Shown one piece after another: positions 18,402 through 26,415 of a DNA stretch of 43,389 nucleotides. Both the position numbers and the translations under genes were made by a program. The notes under the pieces are model-generated. The model was not told the DNA's origin and searched no databases. It saw only the letters and a list, made by a program, of their open reading frames with translations. Source of the DNA: Candidatus Woesearchaeota archaeon (GTDB lineage: Archaea; Nanobdellota; Nanobdellia; Woesearchaeales; ARS49); the NCBI GenBank assembly GCA_016929895.1, contig JAFGHW010000002.1:1-43389 (forward strand), written 5' to 3'. Numbering within the stretch: the first letter of the stretch is position 1; each line of letters opens with the position of its first letter.

Positions 18402-18995
18402 TTCTACAATAGATTTTTTCTTAAAAGAACAGTTTAAAGAATCCTTTGCCTCTTTAGGATGCATACCTAAAACAGTGAAAAAAGAAATTAAATCATTAAA
18501 AGAACGCATATCAAAAGGATTCACAGCAAAAGAAGCGATAACAGTTTTGACTTTATATTTCCTGCAAAGTTTGATATTTTGCTTAATCCTGCCAATTATT
18601 CTAGACCGCTGTATTGGAGAAGCATTCAGAATAGAACTAAATGAAAACCCTATGTTGATACTATTTTGATTTGCCAGTTTAGCCATTATATGATTCAAAC
18701 CAGAACCCCTCTGATGAATAAAATCCTTTTTTTGCAATTCTAAATCAAAAACACAATTCGGCTTTGACTTTTCAAAGGCAAACCTCGCATCATCAGGATT
18801 TTTAACAAAAGTTAAAAAATCCTTTTGAACTCTTTTTTCGTTGGTTATTAACGCATTACTGATTTTAATATCAGACTTTCCCCTATAAAACTGATTTTTA
18901 GAATTGTAAAGAAAAACCAATTCATTAAAACCTAATTTTTTGGCCATGACAATAAAGTCCCTTTCATTATTATCAGGCATAACAATGTCTTTCAT
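18393..18995 (-). CDS. rnp3: Ribonuclease P protein component 3 (Rpp30/p30)
   Basis: RGSGLNHIMAKLANQNSINIGFSFSSIL...IKLCRKYKVKTVIASFA...MRSFNDLISFFTVLGM. Confidence 0.85.
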   Translation of the reverse strand: MKDIVMPDNNERDFIVMAKKLGFNELVFLYNSKNQFYRGKSDIKISNALITNEKRVQKDFLTFVKNPDDARFAFEKSKPNCVFDLELQKKDFIHQRGSGLNHIMAKLANQNSINIGFSFSSILNASPIQRSRIIGRIKQNIKLCRKYKVKTVIASFAVNPFDMRSFNDLISFFTVLGMHPKEAKDSLNCSFKKKSIVELA

Positions 18996-19048
18996 GACAG
19001 ATAAAATACAAAGATAATTATATAAAGCTTATCTTTATAATTGATAGA

Positions 19049-19732
19049 ATGATAATGAGAATTCAGAAAAAAATGGCAGAAGCAGGAATAGCGTCAAGAA
19101 GAAAATGCGAAGAAATTATAAAACAAGGCAGAGTCATGGTTAATGGAAAAGTCGCTAAAGTTGGAGATATTGCCTATGAAAAAGACAGAATAATAGTTGA
19201 TGGAAAACCAATCGAGAAAAAAAAGAAAACATACACCATGATGAACAAACCAATAGGATTTGTGACAACAGTTTCAGAAGGACATGGCATGAGAACAGTA
19301 ATGCAGCTAATAAAATTAAAAGAAAGACTATTCCCGGTAGGAAGACTGGATAAGAATACAGAAGGTCTTCTCTTGATTACCAATGATGGAGAACTGGCTA
19401 ACAAATTAACACATCCTTCTCATAAAATTTGGAAAAAATACGAAGCATGGCTAAGCAGACCATTTAAAGATGCTGAGAAATTAAAAAAAGGAATTATAGT
19501 GGGCGGAATAAAAGCAAATATTAAATTAAAAACTGTTCAGGGAAGAACAGTCATCCTAGAAATACACGAAGGAAGAAAACACATAGTAAGAAAAATATTC
19601 GGCAAACTAGGATACAATGTAACTAAATTGCGAAGAACACAAATAGGGCCATTAAAACTAGGAAAACTAGCAAAAGGAACATGGAGATATTTGAAAGAGT
19701 ATGAGTTAAGAGGGCTTTTTCACAAAATTTAA
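19049..19732 (+). CDS. S4-domain RluB/RsuA-family pseudouridine synthase
   Basis: S4 motif IASRRKCEEIIKQGRVMVNG; catalytic GRLDKNTEGLLLITNDGELANKLTHP. Confidence 0.92.
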   Translation: MIMRIQKKMAEAGIASRRKCEEIIKQGRVMVNGKVAKVGDIAYEKDRIIVDGKPIEKKKKTYTMMNKPIGFVTTVSEGHGMRTVMQLIKLKERLFPVGRLDKNTEGLLLITNDGELANKLTHPSHKIWKKYEAWLSRPFKDAEKLKKGIIVGGIKANIKLKTVQGRTVILEIHEGRKHIVRKIFGKLGYNVTKLRRTQIGPLKLGKLAKGTWRYLKEYELRGLFHKI

Positions 19733-20572
19733 CAACTGGCAAGTTCGGCAGATTTCAGAACGAGACGGTTCTTTGCATTTCTTGCAAGCTAAAAGCTTTT
19801 CTGTCAATTTAATCTCTTTTTTCCATTTAGAAAGATTTTTTAAAAGATATTTTACAATATTTTGCTTGATATCTGGATAATCCTTTTCTAACTCATTAAG
19901 CATATTACGAATATAATTCCTATACGCATCAACAGCACAAGGACAACGGCCATACTTAACAGGAAAATCCATAATCCTAGAATACTTTTCAACGTCTTTC
20001 TCGCTTGTAAAATACAAAGGCTTAACCCTAGGAACAAACTTAGGGTCGCGAATAATGCCAGGATAAGGACCTAAACGAGCATTCATCTCTTTCTTGTTCT
20101 TTAACAAATTCATCATAAAAGCCTGAGCCTCATCATCCAAATTATGGCCAGTAACAACCTTGTCTGCCTTAAGTTTTCTAGAATAAAGATTAATCAAATA
20201 TCTTCTGAGAATACCGCAAACAGTACAAGGTAATAAATTCCAGCCTTTAGACTTGATTAATGAAACAATTTCATTAAGAGAATACCCATAAGCTTTTTTA
20301 AAAGAAACTATATGGATTTTAACGTTATTTTGTTTGCAGAAATTTTTTATATTTTTTAAATTCTCTTTAGTATACGTTCCAATAACAGCATCAACAGTAA
20401 TTGCTTCAACATTATAACCCAATTTCTTTAGAACATACAAAATCGTTGTTGAATCTTTACCGCCTGAAACAGCAACAAGAACCTTGTCCTTCGGACTAAT
20501 CAGCTTAAATTTTTTAATTGTGTCCTTAACCTTGTTTTCTAATTTCCTAACAAACTCTTTTTCTGAACTCAT
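19706..20572 (-). CDS. CTU1/TtuA/TtcA-family tRNA 2-thiolation enzyme
   Basis: VLVAVSGGKDSTTILYVLKKLG PP-loop; LPCTVCGILRR; VTGHNLDDEAQ; C-terminal CKKC...CRTC; likely start ATG at 20572 (MSSEKEF). Confidence 0.88.
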   Translation of the reverse strand: MSSEKEFVRKLENKVKDTIKKFKLISPKDKVLVAVSGGKDSTTILYVLKKLGYNVEAITVDAVIGTYTKENLKNIKNFCKQNNVKIHIVSFKKAYGYSLNEIVSLIKSKGWNLLPCTVCGILRRYLINLYSRKLKADKVVTGHNLDDEAQAFMMNLLKNKKEMNARLGPYPGIIRDPKFVPRVKPLYFTSEKDVEKYSRIMDFPVKYGRCPCAVDAYRNYIRNMLNELEKDYPDIKQNIVKYLLKNLSKWKKEIKLTEKLLACKKCKEPSRSEICRTCQLLNFVKKPS

Positions 20573-21404
20573 CAAGCTTTTCCTCAATTTGCTCTTTACT
20601 AAACGCAGATAATGGGCGGTAAACAGGAATATTAAAATCATATTCTTCGATTGATTCAAAGGTATCAGCAACAACAATCGCCTTTGCATTGACCTTTTCA
20701 GCAAATTCATTAATTTCGTTATCTGTCTTTAAAATTTTTAGCTCGACTCTAGAACCATATACATATCTTTTTAATAAACTTATGTCAAATTCTTTTTTAG
20801 CGACACAGAAAACACTACAACCGCGCCTCATCATCAGCAAAGCAGCAAGCAAAGAAGATTCATCCTCAACTAAAGCCACTATATTTCCTTCGATTCCCAA
20901 AGGCAAGCCGCCGCAACCTTTTTTTTTCTCAGTAAAAAGATAAACAAAACCATCAATTATCTCGGCGTACAAAGTTATGCCGGGCTTTTTAAAACTAACT
21001 TTTGCTTTAGTTTTTTCATAAATATATTCTCCTAATTCTTTTGCGAAATCAACAGATTTAACAGGAAACCTCTTATCCAATCGCTGGCATGAAACATAAA
21101 AAGATTTGCCATCAAGCCCATCCTTAATCAAACTTAAAGCAGTTTGTTTAACTTTATCAATATCAAATCCTGCATTAATCGCTTCTGAAAAAGAACTAAT
21201 ACCAAAAACACAGTTTAATGGCTTAACAGAATCAATTTCTGGAATTAATATTCGCCCCATAGGCTTTTTAATAACAGAAAAATTTATTTTGTTACGATTT
21301 AAACAAGAACGAATATTATTCATTAACTTTTTCTCAAAAACAATTCGGTTTTTACCTTTTAAGCCAATTTCAGAATAACGCACAATAACACTATTCATTA
21401 TCAT
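20547..21404 (-). CDS. ThiI-like protein: THUMP region with degenerate PP-loop domain
   Basis: VRYSEIGLKGKNRIVFEKKLMNNI; GLPLGIEGNIVALVEDESSLLAALLMMRRGC where ThiI has SGGxDSP; PVYRPLSAFSKEQIEE. Confidence 0.82.
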   Translation of the reverse strand: MIMNSVIVRYSEIGLKGKNRIVFEKKLMNNIRSCLNRNKINFSVIKKPMGRILIPEIDSVKPLNCVFGISSFSEAINAGFDIDKVKQTALSLIKDGLDGKSFYVSCQRLDKRFPVKSVDFAKELGEYIYEKTKAKVSFKKPGITLYAEIIDGFVYLFTEKKKGCGGLPLGIEGNIVALVEDESSLLAALLMMRRGCSVFCVAKKEFDISLLKRYVYGSRVELKILKTDNEINEFAEKVNAKAIVVADTFESIEEYDFNIPVYRPLSAFSKEQIEEKLDEFRKRVC

Positions 21405-21435
21405 AGACTATAAAGGAGGAACTAAGTTTATAAAG

Positions 21436-22266
21436 TTACTCGAAAATCTTCAATTCTGATGATAGAAGAGGTATATATCTTCCTGTATCTTTTTTAATAA
21501 AATGCTCCCAAAATCTTAATACTATCCATCCCTTTTCTTTTAAAATTTTATTTTGCATTTTGTCATTTTTTCTTCTTTTCTTTTGCATTTTATTCAATTT
21601 TGGGTAAAATTTAATATTTCCGTGCCAGAAATCTCCATCACAATTAAGTATCTTTTTTTGCACAGGAAAAATGAAATCAGGAATACAAATTCCCGCTATT
21701 GGTTCCTGGCAAACAAAATCTAAAAAATCTTTACATTCGGTTATATTTGACTTCTCTTTGCATCCTAGATCTAATAAAATTTGCTTTGTTATTTTTTCAA
21801 TGTAACTTATCTTAGTAACTGGTTGTTTTAAACGGGCAGTTCTTATTTTTTCTATTCTTTGTTTAGCATGCTCTTTTCCATATTTTTTCTCCCAATTGCC
21901 AGTAATAGATTCTGCTTGCCTACGAATTTTTAAATTGGTTTCTTTACTTAATCCTTTATTCCAAGCCACTTGTAATCCTTTTTTCCCTTTATTCCAAGGT
22001 ACTTGCAGACCTTTTTTACCCTTGTTCCAAGGTACTAATTCTCCACACGCGTATTTATTTTTTTTGGTTAAAGAGCTAGTAATACCTTGTTTTATTAGTC
22101 GCTTATCTATCTTTTTATTCTTACCTTTATTCCATATTACTATTTTACCTCGGGAATATAATAATTTCTTTACTTTACTTATTTTTTGGCCAATTTCGGC
22201 CACCCTAGGATCTTTATCTTTAGATAGACCTTTATTCCAAGGAACATGTCCTTTTTTAAATTTCAT
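21436..22266 (-). CDS. NUMOD3-repeat plus Vsr/DUF559-like endonuclease, possible free-standing homing endonuclease
   Basis: Five (V/I)xWNKG motifs; C-terminal PDFIFPVQKKILNCDGDFWHG...RRKNDKMQNKILKEKGWIVLRFWEHFI; likely start MKFKKGHVPWNKG (ATG at 22266). Confidence 0.75.
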   Translation of the reverse strand: MKFKKGHVPWNKGLSKDKDPRVAEIGQKISKVKKLLYSRGKIVIWNKGKNKKIDKRLIKQGITSSLTKKNKYACGELVPWNKGKKGLQVPWNKGKKGLQVAWNKGLSKETNLKIRRQAESITGNWEKKYGKEHAKQRIEKIRTARLKQPVTKISYIEKITKQILLDLGCKEKSNITECKDFLDFVCQEPIAGICIPDFIFPVQKKILNCDGDFWHGNIKFYPKLNKMQKKRRKNDKMQNKILKEKGWIVLRFWEHFIKKDTGRYIPLLSSELKIFE

Positions 22267-22307
22267 AAAACACCTCAAAATCATAATCTATTGTTGAGAT
22301 TTCCTCA

Positions 22308-22331
22308 ATTTTTGGTCTTATGACCAAAAAT
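22308..22331. repeat. Perfect 10-bp stem hairpin, 4-nt loop, between IscU and endonuclease genes
   Basis: atttttggtc-ttat-gaccaaaaat. Confidence 0.9.
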
Positions 22332-22425
22332 CATTATTTAGCGGTTCTGCGTATTCTCTTTTTAGATAAATAAACTTTTCTTCTTTAAATATCTCGCGCG
22401 CAGATGTCCAGTGACTCTAGAAATC

Positions 22426-22809
22426 TTATTTTAATTGATTTTTGATAGTATAATCTTCAATAGCTTTATGTAATGCGTCGATGGCTAGAAGTGAACAATG
22501 AAGTTTAGGTGCAGGCAAACCACCTAATAGTTCTACAAGATCCTGCTTAGTAATTTTCATTGCTTTGTCAATAGTTTTTCCTTTGGCTAATTCACATAAT
22601 AAATCTGACGCGCTTATAGCAGCCGCACATCCCAATGTTTTAAATTTAATATCCACAATAATATTATTTTTAACTGTGATGTATAAATGCATAACATCGC
22701 CGCAAGAACGATTACCAACAATACCAATACCATCAGCGTTATCTATCTTGCCAGCATTCTTAGGATTATGAAAATGCCTCATTAACTTATCAGAATACTT
22801 AAAACTCAT
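22426..22809 (-). CDS. iscU: IscU/NifU-like Fe-S cluster scaffold
   Basis: HFHNPKNAG, GNRSCGD, LGCAAAIS, HCSLLAIDAL: three conserved Cys present. Confidence 0.92.
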   Translation of the reverse strand: MSFKYSDKLMRHFHNPKNAGKIDNADGIGIVGNRSCGDVMHLYITVKNNIIVDIKFKTLGCAAAISASDLLCELAKGKTIDKAMKITKQDLVELLGGLPAPKLHCSLLAIDALHKAIEDYTIKNQLK

Positions 22810-23945
22810 TCTGGAGAAATACCTCTCAATTTCTTAATAACATACTTTAGAGAATTTAAAGTATAATCCACATCATCTTTAGAAGTATATTTACTCAAAG
22901 TAAAACGAATAGTTCCATGAGAATCCTCTGGCTTTAAACCAATAGCCTTTAAAACATGACTTGGCTCAAGCTTAGCAGAAGTGCAAGCAGAAGAGGTACT
23001 GACAGCAATTCCCTTATCGTCCAAAGCCAATAAAACAGATTCTCCCTCAACATTTTTAAAAGAAACACTGATATTATTACACAAACGATTTTCTTTAGAA
23101 CCATTCAAAGATGTTCCATCAAATTTCAACAATTCTTCAATAAAATAATCCCTTAATGTATTCATCTTTTCAATATCCTTTTCCTTCATCAATTCAACTG
23201 CCTTGGCAAAACCAACAATCCCTGAAACATTTTCAGTTCCAGCCCGTTGATTAAATTCCTGAGAACCGCCATGAATTTGCTTTTTAATTGTTATACCTTT
23301 TTTTACATATAAAGCACCAATTCCCTTAGGACCATGCAATTTATGAGCAGAAAAACTAGCCAAAGAAAGATTTGCCTTTTTAACATCAATACCAACTTTT
23401 GCAAAAGACTGAACAGCATCTGTATGAAACAAAACATTCTGCTCTTTACAAATTCTCCCTATTTTTTCAATATCCTGAACAGTGCCAATTTCATTATTCG
23501 CGTGCATAAGCGACACTAAAATTGTTTGTTTTGTTATGGATTGTTTCAACTGCTCTAAATCGATAAAACCATCCCTGCTAACATTTAGATAAGATATTTT
23601 AAAACCCTGTTTTTCCAACTCCTTGGACACATTTAACACAGCAGGATGCTCGAACTTAGAAGTAATAATATGATTTCCCCTGCCCTTTAATTCATAAGCA
23701 ATTCCTTTAATAGCAAGATTATTTGATTCAGAACCGCCGCTAGTAAAAATAATCTCCTCTGGCTCTGCATTAATCTTATCAGCAATTATTTTCCTTGCAT
23801 TTTCAACAGCATCCCTTGCCTCCTGGCCAAAAGAATGCAAACAAGAAGCATTACCAAACTTATCTGAAAAATACGGATTCATAGCTTTGACTACTTCATC
23901 TGCCATTTTTGTAGTTGCTGCATTGTCTAAATAGACTTTTTTCAT
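22806..23945 (-). CDS. iscS: Cysteine desulfurase (IscS/NifS family)
   Basis: YLDNAATTKM, FTSGGSESNNLAI, SFSAHKLHGPKGIGALYV, VSTSSACTS. Confidence 0.95.
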   Translation of the reverse strand: MKKVYLDNAATTKMADEVVKAMNPYFSDKFGNASCLHSFGQEARDAVENARKIIADKINAEPEEIIFTSGGSESNNLAIKGIAYELKGRGNHIITSKFEHPAVLNVSKELEKQGFKISYLNVSRDGFIDLEQLKQSITKQTILVSLMHANNEIGTVQDIEKIGRICKEQNVLFHTDAVQSFAKVGIDVKKANLSLASFSAHKLHGPKGIGALYVKKGITIKKQIHGGSQEFNQRAGTENVSGIVGFAKAVELMKEKDIEKMNTLRDYFIEELLKFDGTSLNGSKENRLCNNISVSFKNVEGESVLLALDDKGIAVSTSSACTSAKLEPSHVLKAIGLKPEDSHGTIRFTLSKYTSKDDVDYTLNSLKYVIKKLRGISPE

Positions 23946-24047
23946 TGAATATTTTATCAGTCGAAGCTTTAAAAAGCTTTTGTATTACTGCTGTGGTGTA
24001 TTACAACAACAATAAGCTTTATAAATACTCTATAGTTCTCTAATCCC

Positions 24048-24326
24048 ATGGTAGAAGGCAGAAAAAAATCAAGAACATTCAGAAGAGTATTCAAAAAAAC
24101 ACCCGGCGGAAAAACCAAAAAGTTTTACCTAAAAAGAAAACCAGGAAAAGCACAGTGCGCAGACTGCGGAGAATACCTAAAAGGAGTTCCACGAGAAAGA
24201 CCGCATAAAATGCAAAACATGCCAAAAACCAAAAAAAGACCAGAACGCCCATACGGCGGAATGCTATGTTCTAAATGCATGCGCAAGAAAATCATAGAAC
24301 AAGCAAGAAAACCTTCCAAGCAGTAA
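24048..24326 (+). CDS. rpl34e: Ribosomal protein eL34 (L34e)
   Basis: KSRTFRRVFKKTPGGKTKKFYLKRKPGKAQCADCGEYLKGVPRERP; CxxC pairs. Confidence 0.92.
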   Translation: MVEGRKKSRTFRRVFKKTPGGKTKKFYLKRKPGKAQCADCGEYLKGVPRERPHKMQNMPKTKKRPERPYGGMLCSKCMRKKIIEQARKPSKQ

Positions 24327-24367
24327 GGCAACTCTGCTATATAACCGGAAGAAGGAGGAAAACAAAA

Positions 24368-24751
24368 ATGATTGAAATCGGAAGATTATGCGTGAAAATC
24401 GCAGGAAGAGATGCTGGAAAGAAATGCATTATAATTGATATTCTAGAAGGACCATATGTAATGATTGACGGAGAAACAAGAAGAAGAAAATGCAACATAG
24501 CACACCTAGAACCACTTGAAGAAAAAATTGATATTAAAAAAGGAGCAAGCCATGATGAATCTAAAAAAGCTCTAGAAAAAATCAGCATTCCAACAAGAGA
24601 AACAAAAGCTAAAAAGAAAACAATAAGACCAAGAAAACTGAGAAGGAGCAAATTGGCAAAGAAAGAAGCAGCAAAAGAAGAAAGGGAAACAAAACCTGCA
24701 GAGAAAAAAATTAAAAAACAAGCAGAAAAACCAAAGAAAGAAGAAAAATAA
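24368..24751 (+). CDS. rpl14e: Ribosomal protein eL14 (L14e) with basic C-terminal extension
   Basis: MIEIGRLCVKIAGRDAGKKCIIIDILEGPYVMIDGETRRRKCNIAHLEPL; ATG at 24368. Confidence 0.88.
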   Translation: MIEIGRLCVKIAGRDAGKKCIIIDILEGPYVMIDGETRRRKCNIAHLEPLEEKIDIKKGASHDESKKALEKISIPTRETKAKKKTIRPRKLRRSKLAKKEAAKEERETKPAEKKIKKQAEKPKKEEK

Positions 24752-24765
24752 TCTTTTTTCTTTGA

Positions 24766-26415
24766 TTATTTAATTATTTTAAATAATTCTGACAGATTCA
24801 GCTCAAAACCAGCCACAGGCATATCCAAGCCCCAGGCATTCAAGACAAAAGGATGAATTTCACCAACAAAACCAACCTCTTTATTCTTAACAAGAACCTT
24901 TGCAACACGCCCAGAAATGAAAGAGCTGTGATCAAAATCTTCGTATAATGCTTCAACACCGCAAATCCTTAAAATAGCGTCAACAGCCTGCCTTGCTTCA
25001 GTAAAAGAAGCATTGATGTGCGTTGAAATGCCTGCTGTATTCTCGTTATCATTGACAACATCATTATTATGAACATTAACCAAACCCTGCTCAAATACTT
25101 TCTGAGGAAAGTCAACATGCTTATTGCGCATCAAAACATCCATTAAACCAGGAATAATCCAAGACCGCACGACTGAAAAACCTGCGGACATAGGATTATT
25201 AATTTCAATAACATCCAATGCCCTCTTAATATTCATTCTATCAATCAAAGTCTCCTTAGAAGTAAGAATGGGACTTAAAATCTCCTGATAACCCATTCCT
25301 GCGATAATATCCCTTATTTTATCAATATTTTCTTGCAAGCTAAAAGTATTCCCGACAGTATAATTAGCAAGAGGAGCAGCCGCGATATTGTCAAAACCAT
25401 ACATTATACCGATATCTTCGATAATATCAACAGAATGCATAATATCATTTCTAAAACAAGGAATTTCAACAATAGCATTATTAAAATTAAAACGCGCCAT
25501 TTCTAAAAATTTTTTAATTTCAGAATCCTTAAGGTTTAAACCAAGCAATTTAGAAATATCTTCCTTATTTAATTTATGCTTTTCAATAGATGAATCTGGA
25601 GAAATCATGCTCTTGCCAGTATAAGAGATTTTAACTGAATAAATCTTAAAACCTCGAATAAAGAGTGCATGCGCAAAAATATTTGCCGCCAAATTAACTG
25701 ATTTAAGATCAGTTCCTGTTGCCTCAAAAAATAATTCGTTGTCGCTAATCTCCAGTTTGCCCATATCATTAGAATTAATAATTGGAGGAAAAGATAAAAT
25801 ATCATTATTGGAATCAGACAGCAAAGGATATTTTTTTGTATCTTTCAAAATCCAAGAAAACTCCTTTCCCTTGGGATGCTCCTCAAGAATTTCTGCAAGA
25901 TTCATATCCTTAGAAAAATCCAAAGGAATAAAACGAACAGATTTGGGAGGAACTGCCTTATAATAAACAGGAAAACTGATTTTTTTGCAAGGATAAACTC
26001 CAATAGCCACTTTTTCCCGTCTTCTGCCAAAATTGTCGCAGAATTTTTCCTGCAGCTGAATCAATTGTTTTAAGAAAAAATCATCAATCTTGCCCTCTTT
26101 AGCAACAAAAGCACAAATAAAAGGACGAACAGACTTAACAGACCTATCTACAATGACCTTGTAATCTGACTTTTCGATTTTAACATCAGGAATGCCTCTT
26201 TCCTTGCCTAGAATACCTCTAAACAAAACAGCCAGACCTTCTGTGCACCATAAATAAGGCTGATTAGTGTCATTAAACTGCACAGAAACCTCATCACCGT
26301 CAATATTCGAAAGTTCTGCTTTAGCATACTCTAATAAATTTTTCAACTCCTTCTCATTAATCTTTTTGCCAATTAAATTACTCAAATCCTTTAATGAAAA
26401 ATTTATTGTAGGCAT
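24766..26415 (-). CDS. pheT: Phenylalanyl-tRNA synthetase beta subunit
   Basis: MPTINFSLKDLSNLIGKKI; VEIPCFRNDIMHSVDIIEDIGIMYGFDNI; adjacent to pheS. Confidence 0.95.
   Translation of the reverse strand: MPTINFSLKDLSNLIGKKINEKELKNLLEYAKAELSNIDGDEVSVQFNDTNQPYLWCTEGLAVLFRGILGKERGIPDVKIEKSDYKVIVDRSVKSVRPFICAFVAKEGKIDDFFLKQLIQLQEKFCDNFGRRREKVAIGVYPCKKISFPVYYKAVPPKSVRFIPLDFSKDMNLAEILEEHPKGKEFSWILKDTKKYPLLSDSNNDILSFPPIINSNDMGKLEISDNELFFEATGTDLKSVNLAANIFAHALFIRGFKIYSVKISYTGKSMISPDSSIEKHKLNKEDISKLLGLNLKDSEIKKFLEMARFNFNNAIVEIPCFRNDIMHSVDIIEDIGIMYGFDNIAAAPLANYTVGNTFSLQENIDKIRDIIAGMGYQEILSPILTSKETLIDRMNIKRALDVIEINNPMSAGFSVVRSWIIPGLMDVLMRNKHVDFPQKVFEQGLVNVHNNDVVNDNENTAGISTHINASFTEARQAVDAILRICGVEALYEDFDHSSFISGRVAKVLVKNKEVGFVGEIHPFVLNAWGLDMPVAGFELNLSELFKIIK

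Noticed and set aside
20573-20710. N-terminal 46-aa extension of the CTU1/TtuA-like ORF
   Set aside because: It lies in an alternative frame of the ThiI-like gene; MSSEKEF at 20572 is the more natural start.
23946-24047. aagctttaaaaagctt palindrome between iscS and eL34 as a special element
   Set aside because: Short AT-rich symmetry overlapping likely TATA boxes of two divergent genes; expected by chance in promoters.
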